Shown piece by piece: positions 1 to 5,712 of a stretch of DNA of 11,113 nucleotides. The position numbers and the translations under genes are program-made. The notes beneath the pieces were generated by a model. It was not told the DNA's origin. It worked only from the letters and a program-made list of their open reading frames with translations, and did not search any database. The stretch spans positions 1 to 11,113 of the forward strand of contig CAMBYJ010000037.1 of assembly GCA_945872015.1 (NCBI GenBank). The letters are read 5' to 3'. The first letter of the stretch is position 1, and every line of letters begins with the position of its first letter. Origin of the DNA: Chitinophaga pinensis (GTDB lineage: Bacteria > Bacteroidota > Bacteroidia > AKYH767-A > OLB10).

Positions 1-2078
1 GCAGCTTCATCTAAAATTAAAATACTTCCTTCGTCATCATTCATTGATGGCAGTTGATAATACATTGTTTTATCTATTTGCACTGTTGGATAACATTGAT
101 AAAAATGTTCTTCTGTATTTGCTAGTACGAGATAATCATTTGGCATCACCACTAAATTTTCAGTTGTAATTTTTGAATTGTATTCTACCTGATTAGTTGT
201 ACTATTCCTTCGACAACAACTACAATTTTTAAGGGAAATGATTTTATTAGACTTATTATAAAGCTCTACAAAATCAACGCATCCATCATTAGGATTAAAC
301 ATAATTTCGTTCAAAATTAAATCACCTTTTGATGGTGGAACCCCTACGCCAAATTTAAATTTTACATCGCGAAGCAAACGATTAGCACTACAATCAATAA
401 CGTCATTTAGCTGTAACGTATGTACTTCGTTCGGAAGAAATAGCGCATTGAATTTCAAAACAATTTTATCGGAGTAATTTTTAAATACATCAATTGCAAT
501 AGGATTCAACGTTTCATCGACAATAAAATCATTTACAGTTAGACTATCTGTATTAACCTCTTCAGTAAAATTTACAATAACGTTATTGCTATCTATTACA
601 TAAACCGATTGAATCATTGGAGCATCAACATCAACAAAAAAATTATTTGTACAATTAGCTAAACCAGGACTACCACCTCGAGCATCACAGGAGGCATTCC
701 AGTTATTTGTATTAGCGCATAGATAATCAAGACTAATTTTTTCAATCGACCACCCACCTTGACTTTTAAATTCATCGTGATAATGAGCAGTTGTGTAATT
801 AAGATAATCTAAAATTTGTGTAGCGTCTTTTAAAATCAAATAATCGTCATCATTATTTAGTGTTGGAAAATTGGCAATTGATTTTGCAATAATGCCATTT
901 ACTTCGAGCTGTAATTTGCCAGCAGTACTGGTAAAAACAACATAACAACGAGGACAAATAGTATCATTACCGAATATTCCTATTGAAGTCGGATCGCTAA
1001 AGGAAAGTGTTTTTGTTGTGAGATATTTATCAGAGGTATTATACAACTCTATATACTCTACCGGCGGCAAATTATTAGCTCCTGTTGGATTACACATCAG
1101 CTCGCTGATAACTAAATCGCCAATAGAAATATTTTCACAACGAATAAAAACAAGTTCTCTAAAAATCGTATCACTAATATTTGAATTCAAATCCTGAATT
1201 GCTGTTAAATTAATTTGCAGTGTGTCACCACTATTAACTTTATTATTAAGTTGAATTAGAAAAACACTTGAATCAAGATTAGCATTAAATCCCAGAGTTG
1301 AATTATTCGACTGCATCAAGTGAAAATTAGTATTCAGATTAAATCCTTTAATAGATTCGTTAAATTCAATTTCAATTAGTGAATCGTTGATAAATTTCGA
1401 ATCGACTAAAAACGGCCTTATGGTATCACGAATAAAACTACCTGCATAAATATTGTCCAGATAAAATCCGCTGACATTACTGTTCGTATAAACGCAATGC
1501 CATCCAACATAACCTGTATTAAGGTTCATTGCATCGTTAACTGAAAATTCTAATTGATAATCGGAGCCTCCGGTGTAATCGGTATAGATATCAATTATCC
1601 CGTTAGGATATTTAACAACCTTCACACTTACTCCGAATGCAGCAGCAACACGCCCATCGACACCTCTACCAAGTAATGTAATAACAGATCCGCTTTGCCT
1701 ATAAAACTGAATTGCATCGTTAGTACCTGTTTCACCAAATTGCAGATAATATGCATTGGTATTTGATAGGTTATTCTGACTCGAGAACAAATAAAACTTG
1801 GTATTATTTTGCGATGAAGGTGCGAATGAAAGTTCAAGGTATAAATTCCATTCAATCGTATCTATTGCAGATAAGTCGACAGCCGTAGTGATTGTAGAAG
1901 TGCCAGCGGTAGATGCATTTAGTTGTAATTGCTTTACTGAATTCACGATAAAATTAGCAGTATCGCCATTCCATGTTGGATTACTATTTAAATTGCCATC
2001 AGCAAAGTTATCGGCCACTTGCGAATTCGAAAATTGAAAGCAATGTAATAAAATCAGAAGGGTAATTAAGCGCTTCAT
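1..2078 (-). CDS. Secreted lamin-tail-domain (LTD) protein, C-terminus beyond window
   Basis: An open frame runs without a stop from the ATG at 2078 to the left edge, giving 692 complete residues. An in-frame TAA at 2084-2082 just upstream fixes the start. Residues 1-22 look like a signal peptide (MKR, a hydrophobic stretch, then FSNSQ), so the protein is probably exported. Residues about 23-213 form a beta-rich domain starting VADNFADGNLNSNPTW, a style common at the N-terminus of Bacteroidota LTD proteins and possibly lectin-like. Two Ig-like plus LTD units follow. Ig-like 1 is about 217-305 (DTIRPFLVDS). LTD 1 is about 320-475, with GDLVISELMCNP, VEYIELYN and the closing NWNAS...GGSPG. Ig-like 2 is about 484-577 (DVDAPMIQSV). 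LTD 2 starts near 586 (GDLILNEIMFNP, VDFVELYN) and is cut by the window edge. Family knowledge suggests a cell-surface or secreted role, and such proteins often end in a type IX secretion sorting domain, which cannot be seen here. The ligand or enzymatic role is unknown. It is transcribed divergently from the yeiH-like gene. Confidence 0.85.
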   Translation of the reverse strand, partial: MKRLITLLILLHCFQFSNSQVADNFADGNLNSNPTWNGDTANFIVNSVKQLQLNASTAGTSTITTAVDLSAIDTIEWNLYLELSFAPSSQNNTKFYLFSSQNNLSNTNAYYLQFGETGTNDAIQFYRQSGSVITLLGRGVDGRVAAAFGVSVKVVKYPNGIIDIYTDYTGGSDYQLEFSVNDAMNLNTGYVGWHCVYTNSNVSGFYLDNIYAGSFIRDTIRPFLVDSKFINDSLIEIEFNESIKGFNLNTNFHLMQSNNSTLGFNANLDSSVFLIQLNNKVNSGDTLQINLTAIQDLNSNISDTIFRELVFIRCENISIGDLVISELMCNPTGANNLPPVEYIELYNTSDKYLTTKTLSFSDPTSIGIFGNDTICPRCYVVFTSTAGKLQLEVNGIIAKSIANFPTLNNDDDYLILKDATQILDYLNYTTAHYHDEFKSQGGWSIEKISLDYLCANTNNWNASCDARGGSPGLANCTNNFFVDVDAPMIQSVYVIDSNNVIVNFTEEVNTDSLTVNDFIVDETLNPIAIDVFKNYSDKIVLKFNALFLPNEVHTLQLNDVIDCSANRLLRDVKFKFGVGVPPSKGDLILNEIMFNPNDGCVDFVELYNKSNKIISLKNCSCCRRNSTTNQVEYNSKITTENLVVMPNDYLVLANTEEHFYQCYPTVQIDKTMYYQLPSMNDDEGSILILDEA

Positions 2079-2092
2079 ATATTAATTTTTGG

Positions 2093-2100
2093 CAAAACTA
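2093..2100 (-). promoter_or_regulatory. Candidate -7 promoter element of the LTD gene (TAGTTTTG)
   Basis: Read on the minus strand, the octamer TAGTTTTG matches the Bacteroidota -7 consensus TAnnTTTG exactly and lies 14 bases upstream of the LTD start codon. I did not find a TTTG/TTG -33 element at the usual spacing of about 19 bases. In AT-rich DNA such an octamer can occur by chance, so this is a tentative call. The implied leader is very short. Confidence 0.33.
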
Positions 2101-2196
2101 AAGTGGCAACATCCTAATTATCGCATAATAAACATTTACAAACGTTTAACTTTAAAGATTTGTGATAATAGTCACCATCACATTTTTATAAATACC

Positions 2197-2204
2197 TATC
2201 TTCG
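2197..2204 (+). promoter_or_regulatory. Candidate -7 promoter element of the yeiH-like gene (TATCTTCG)
   Basis: TATCTTCG differs from the Bacteroidota -7 consensus TAnnTTTG at one position and ends 18 bases before the ATG at 2223. The leuS gene has a near-identical octamer (TACCTTCG) at a similar distance, which supports the call. No convincing -33 element is visible. Between the octamer and the start codon, TTCG-TTAC-CGAA (2207-2218) could form a small stem-loop in the leader. Confidence 0.33.
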
Positions 2205-2222
2205 CTTTCGTTACCGAAGAAA

Positions 2223-3143
2223 ATGACTAACAAAGCCCTCTTTATTCTTGCGTTAATAGTATGCACGATGCCATTTATGAATCCACCATTAGCATTGCTA
2301 TTGGGATTTATTATTGCGCAGACAATTAACAATCCATTTGAAAAATTTAGTCACAAAGCTATCAACTGGCTTTTAAAATCATCTATTGTTTTATTGGGGT
2401 TCGGAATGAGCTTGCATAAAGCACTAGATGCAGGTAAAACGGGATTTGTATTTACTATTTTTTCAATTGTAATTACCTTGCTTGCAGGATGGTTATTGGG
2501 AAAAAAGTTAGGAGTTGATACTAAAACATCATTTTTAATTTCTAGCGGTACTGCCATTTGTGGTGGAAGTGCTATTGCAGCTGTTTCACCAATCGTTGAA
2601 GCTAGCGAAAAACAAATGAGTGTATCATTAGGAACGGTCTTCATTTTGAATTCAATTGCACTTTTATTATTTCCAGTTATTGGCCACTTGTTAAATATGA
2701 GTGAGCAGCAATTTGGGTTATGGGCGGCTGTAGCAATTCACGATACTAGTTCAGTGGTAGGTGCTGCAAGTAAATATGGCGATGAAGCATTACAAGTAGC
2801 AACGACCGTCAAATTAGCGAGAGCACTTTACATTATCCCGTTATCATTAATAACAGCTTACTTTTACAAATCCGGAAATTCAAAAATCAGTATTCCTTAT
2901 TTCATCGGATTGTTTTTAATCACTATGATTATTGGAACTTATGTTCCAGCATATGCATCAACGTATAGTTTGTTAGAAATGATTGCTAAAAAAGGTTTAA
3001 CCATTACGTTGTTTTTAATTGGGAGCGGACTATCAATTAGTAAACTAAAATCTGTTGGTGTAAAACCATTAATACAAGGAGTAAGTTTGTGGATATTCAT
3101 CAGTTTACTTTCGTTGGTTTCCATTTTTTACTTTACAAACTAA
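2223..3143 (+). CDS. yeiH: YeiH/UPF0324-family membrane transporter (putative sulfate/sulfite exporter)
   Basis: This 306-residue polytopic inner-membrane protein belongs to the UPF0324 (Cons_hypoth698, YeiH) family, annotated in databases as putative sulfate exporters. The length is in the normal range. It shows roughly eight to ten hydrophobic segments and the two family hallmarks: SSGTAICGGSAIAA (107-120), a re-entrant-like glycine-rich motif, and IHDTSSVVGAA (172-182), followed by KLAR (197-200). The C-terminal half has a similar helix with LFLIGSGLS (263-271). In enterobacteria yeiH is controlled by the LysR regulator YeiE, which is linked to sulfite; no LysR gene is present here. The substrate is inferred from the family only. 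The start at 2223 fits the hydrophobic N-terminus and a candidate promoter. The gene is followed after 81 bases by asd on the same strand; co-transcription is possible but not shown. Confidence 0.9.
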   Translation: MTNKALFILALIVCTMPFMNPPLALLLGFIIAQTINNPFEKFSHKAINWLLKSSIVLLGFGMSLHKALDAGKTGFVFTIFSIVITLLAGWLLGKKLGVDTKTSFLISSGTAICGGSAIAAVSPIVEASEKQMSVSLGTVFILNSIALLLFPVIGHLLNMSEQQFGLWAAVAIHDTSSVVGAASKYGDEALQVATTVKLARALYIIPLSLITAYFYKSGNSKISIPYFIGLFLITMIIGTYVPAYASTYSLLEMIAKKGLTITLFLIGSGLSISKLKSVGVKPLIQGVSLWIFISLLSLVSIFYFTN

Positions 3144-3193
3144 GTTCAAGAAATTAAATGTGCTTTGTTCAAAATATATTGAAAGTCAAACGC

Positions 3194-3219
3194 TACTTTC
3201 GATGTTTTAAATAGTTTTG
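3194..3219 (+). promoter_or_regulatory. Candidate promoter elements upstream of asd
   Basis: Two octamers in the yeiH-asd gap resemble the Bacteroidota -7 element. TACTTTCG at 3194-3201 is one mismatch from TAnnTTTG and leaves 23 bases before the ATG. TAGTTTTG at 3212-3219 is an exact match and identical to the octamer before the LTD gene, but leaves only 5 bases and would imply a nearly leaderless mRNA. Neither has a -33 TTTG at the expected spacing. They suggest, without proving, that asd has its own promoter. Confidence 0.27.
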
Positions 3220-3224
3220 TTTCT

Positions 3225-4214
3225 ATGAAAATAGCTGTAGTTGGTGCCACAGGATTAGTAGGCACAAAAATGATTGAAGTATTGGCTGAACGAAATTTCC
3301 CAATCAGCGAATTAATTCCTGTAGCTTCTGAAAAATCAATTGGCAAAACAGTTGAATTAAATGGTAAGTCGTATGCGGTTGTAGGAATGCAAACATGCAT
3401 TGATATGAAGCCTGCTATTGCTTTATTTTCTGCAGGTGGAAGTACATCACTAGAATGGGCTCCAGCATTTGCTGAAGCCGGTATAACAGTTATTGATAAT
3501 TCATCGGCATGGAGAATGGACACCACTAAAAAACTGGTAGTTCCCGAAATTAATGCTGACGTCCTGAACAAAGAAGATAAAATTATTGCCAATCCGAATT
3601 GCTCTACCATACAAATGGTATTGCCACTAGCACCGTTACATAAGGCTTATAAAATAAAACGCATTGTCGTTTCAACTTATCAATCGGTAAGTGGAACAGG
3701 AGCCAATGCTGTATTACAATTAATGAACGAGCGACAAAGCATTAATGGTGAGATGGCTTATACCTATCCAATCGACTTAAATCTTATTCCGCAAATTGAT
3801 TCATTTCTTGATAATGGCAGCACCAAAGAAGAATTAAAAATGGTGAATGAAACCTGTAAAATCCTTCGTGATGATTCAATCAGAGTTTCTGCAACTGCCA
3901 TTCGAGTTCCAGTAAAAGGTGGTCATAGTGAAAGCGTAAATATTGAATTTGAAAACGATTTTGATTTGTTAGATGTACGAAAAATTATTTCGGATATGCC
4001 TGGCGTTATACTTCAGGATGACCCTTCAAAACAAGTTTATCCAATGCCATTGTTTGCAGAGGGAAAGGATGAAGTTTTTGTAGGACGTGTTAGACGAGAT
4101 GAATCGCAACCAAAAACATTAAACATGTGGATAGTTGCTGATAATCTTCGTAAGGGTGCAGCTACTAACGCAATTCAGATTGCTGAATATTTATTGAAGA
4201 ATAATTTAGTCTAG
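3225..4214 (+). CDS. asd: Aspartate-semialdehyde dehydrogenase
   Basis: This cytoplasmic NADP-dependent enzyme converts L-aspartyl-4-phosphate to L-aspartate-4-semialdehyde, the branch point to lysine/diaminopimelate, homoserine, threonine and methionine. The protein has 329 residues, normal for the family. The N-terminal Rossmann motif is VVGATGLVG (5-13). The catalytic cysteine is Cys126 in IANPNCSTIQ, followed by YQSVSGTGA (152-160) of the active-site region. RVPVKGGHSES (227-237) carries the substrate-binding arginine (227) and active-site histidine (234). DNLRKGAATNAIQIAEYL at 307-323 is the typical C-terminal helix. The ATG at 3225 starts directly at the MKIAVVGATG beta strand, so no residues are missing. 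Its TAG stop lies two bases from the stop of the convergent DUF3108 gene, leaving no room for an intergenic terminator. Confidence 0.97.
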   Translation: MKIAVVGATGLVGTKMIEVLAERNFPISELIPVASEKSIGKTVELNGKSYAVVGMQTCIDMKPAIALFSAGGSTSLEWAPAFAEAGITVIDNSSAWRMDTTKKLVVPEINADVLNKEDKIIANPNCSTIQMVLPLAPLHKAYKIKRIVVSTYQSVSGTGANAVLQLMNERQSINGEMAYTYPIDLNLIPQIDSFLDNGSTKEELKMVNETCKILRDDSIRVSATAIRVPVKGGHSESVNIEFENDFDLLDVRKIISDMPGVILQDDPSKQVYPMPLFAEGKDEVFVGRVRRDESQPKTLNMWIVADNLRKGAATNAIQIAEYLLKNNLV

Positions 4215-4216
4215 GC

Positions 4217-4996
4217 TTATTTCACCAATGCTAATGGATGGGCAACACCTGTGTATTGGAGTAAATCCATTTTTATTGAACCAACCATCAGATTAGCCTC
4301 AGCACGAACAGGCACTCTGTTTTTATCGTCACTGATCCAGATAGTCATACTCTCCTGTTCTTTAAAAACACGACCTTCCATCACGTATGGTTTAAACTTC
4401 AGACAACGAATCTTTCCTTTATCAGTAGTAAGAACTACCTTACCTACATACTTTAACATCATTGGGAAAGTAGCATCATCTAAATATGTTTGTATCATAA
4501 AAGTATCACCTGGTGCTGCATTACTATAATCGATAGTGCGAGCAAAATAAAAAGCAGACAACAAATCCTGAACATGTTTAGGTGTTTTAATTGCTTTCTT
4601 CTCACTGGTAGCTACACAATTGGCATGATCAAACTTTACTTTTTGATTTACCTTATATCCACCTTCGCGCACATCACGCACAAAGTAACAGGGCAGCATC
4701 GCATCTTTATCAATATAACTTTCGTAACGATCGCGCACTTTAAAAAACCAGTCGAAGGCGCCAACAGACTTACCCTCTCCTATTACCTGGTAACACGATT
4801 TACCAAAAACTGTTTTTAGTGCAGGCGCTACCGTTAGTGTGGCTTCGCCAGCATCCATAAACCCGTAATGTACTCTGTATTTTAATTGCTCACCAGGAAC
4901 AAATGCTTCCTGATTTACCTTTCTTAACTCCTGACAAAATCCTTTTGAATTTAAACTCAAAAGTAAAAATGTCAATACATAAATTGTTTTCTTCAT
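4217..4996 (-). CDS. DUF3108-family exported protein
   Basis: This 259-residue protein matches the DUF3108 family, whose function is unknown. The chosen start is the ATG at 4996, giving MKKTIYVLTF plus a leucine-rich core, a normal signal peptide ending near GFCQ-E (about residue 22). An ATG at 5020 in the same frame would put MEYRSLRT in front of the signal and lie further inside scpB, so it is less likely. There is no good lipobox (KGFC), so export to the periplasm by signal peptidase I is inferred. The mature protein appears beta-rich, with GEQLKYRVHYGFMDAGEA (35-52), FDWFFKVRDRYESYID (81-96), QDLLSAFYFAR (143-153) and MTIWISDDKNRVPVRAE (217-233). The start overlaps the scpB stop as ATGA, indicating translational coupling, so it is the last gene of leuS-scpB-DUF3108. 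I see no catalytic signature. Confidence 0.87.
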   Translation of the reverse strand: MKKTIYVLTFLLLSLNSKGFCQELRKVNQEAFVPGEQLKYRVHYGFMDAGEATLTVAPALKTVFGKSCYQVIGEGKSVGAFDWFFKVRDRYESYIDKDAMLPCYFVRDVREGGYKVNQKVKFDHANCVATSEKKAIKTPKHVQDLLSAFYFARTIDYSNAAPGDTFMIQTYLDDATFPMMLKYVGKVVLTTDKGKIRCLKFKPYVMEGRVFKEQESMTIWISDDKNRVPVRAEANLMVGSIKMDLLQYTGVAHPLALVK

Positions 4997-5694
4997 TGTG
5001 CGTAAGGATCGATATTCCATTCATCATTCAACGAATTGTCATTTGATGAATTATCGAGACTTTCACTATCGAAGTAAGAATTGCCAGATTCAAATCCAGG
5101 AGGTAAATCAACCGGTACATCCATTTGATCTACTAAGTCAGAAGGAGTTCCAATTTCATTATCTAGGATATGAAGATCTTTCAGTTTTGGAAGGTCTTTC
5201 ACCGACTTCAAACCGAAGTGATCCATAAAGCTCTTGCTGGTTGCATACAGCAATGGTCTTCCTGGCCCATCTCCTTTTCCGTTAATAACAATTAGTTCCT
5301 TTTCCAATAGCTTCTGAATTGAGTAATCGCAATTCACACCGCGAATGTGTTCAATCTCTGACTTAGATAACGGCTGCTTGTATGCAATTATTGCAAGCGT
5401 TTCTAAAGCTGCGGTAGAAAGTCGGCGTTTAGCTTTGATTTGCAGCAATGTATTAACAACTGAATGATACTCTTTTTTTGATAAAAACTGATATCCTTCG
5501 GCAATTTCAACTAATTCGAATGAAAAAACTTCATCCTTATATTTTTCTTTTAATACCTCAACAATTTCCTTAAGCTGCTCTTTTTTCAATTCCCAACCAT
5601 AAGTTGTATTCAAACAACTAATAATATCATCTGCCGATACAGGTGATTCAGCAGTGAAAATTAAGGCTTCGATATGTTGCTCGAGTAATTGCAT
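4993..5694 (-). CDS. scpB: Segregation and condensation protein B (ScpB)
   Basis: ScpB is the winged-helix KITE subunit that dimerises and binds the kleisin ScpA in the SMC-ScpAB complex, which organises and segregates the nucleoid. The 233-residue protein shows the first winged helix at about 1-82 (LLEQHIEALIFTAESPVS at the start) and a second at about 90-162. The family signature LSTAALETLAIIAYKQP is at 92-108, followed by EIEHIRGVNCD (113-123) and GPGRPLLYAT (143-152). Residues about 168-233 form a low-complexity acidic, Asn/Ser-rich tail that is probably disordered; such tails vary among homologues. The gene starts 18 bases after the leuS stop and its own TGA overlaps the DUF3108 start. 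No scpA is visible in the window. Confidence 0.95.
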   Translation of the reverse strand: MQLLEQHIEALIFTAESPVSADDIISCLNTTYGWELKKEQLKEIVEVLKEKYKDEVFSFELVEIAEGYQFLSKKEYHSVVNTLLQIKAKRRLSTAALETLAIIAYKQPLSKSEIEHIRGVNCDYSIQKLLEKELIVINGKGDGPGRPLLYATSKSFMDHFGLKSVKDLPKLKDLHILDNEIGTPSDLVDQMDVPVDLPPGFESGNSYFDSESLDNSSNDNSLNDEWNIDPYAQ

Positions 5695-5712
5695 AATTGA
5701 TTTTATTAAATT

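Larger units (their letters stand above)
2079..2222. other. Divergent intergenic region with nested inverted repeats
   Basis: These 144 bases separate the LTD gene from the yeiH-like gene. Besides candidate -7 elements on both strands they contain an imperfect inverted repeat, ATTATCGCA (2117-2125) and TGTGATAAT (2161-2169), matching at 8 of 9 positions. Inside it lie TAAAC (2129-2133) with GTTTA (2144-2148) and the perfect palindrome AAACGTTT (2140-2147). The AT-richness makes some of this expected by chance. No small gene or RNA gene was recognised. Confidence 0.4.

Noticed and set aside
3168..3183. Inverted repeat TTCAA-N6-TTGAA after the yeiH-like gene, considered as a terminator.
   Set aside because: The stem is only five AT-rich pairs and no T-run follows, so it does not resemble an intrinsic terminator.
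4997..5020. Longer start for the DUF3108 gene (MEYRSLRT in front of MKKTIY).
   Set aside because: It would bury the signal peptide behind eight polar residues and overlap scpB by 28 bases; the ATG at 4996 gives a normal signal peptide and an ATGA junction.
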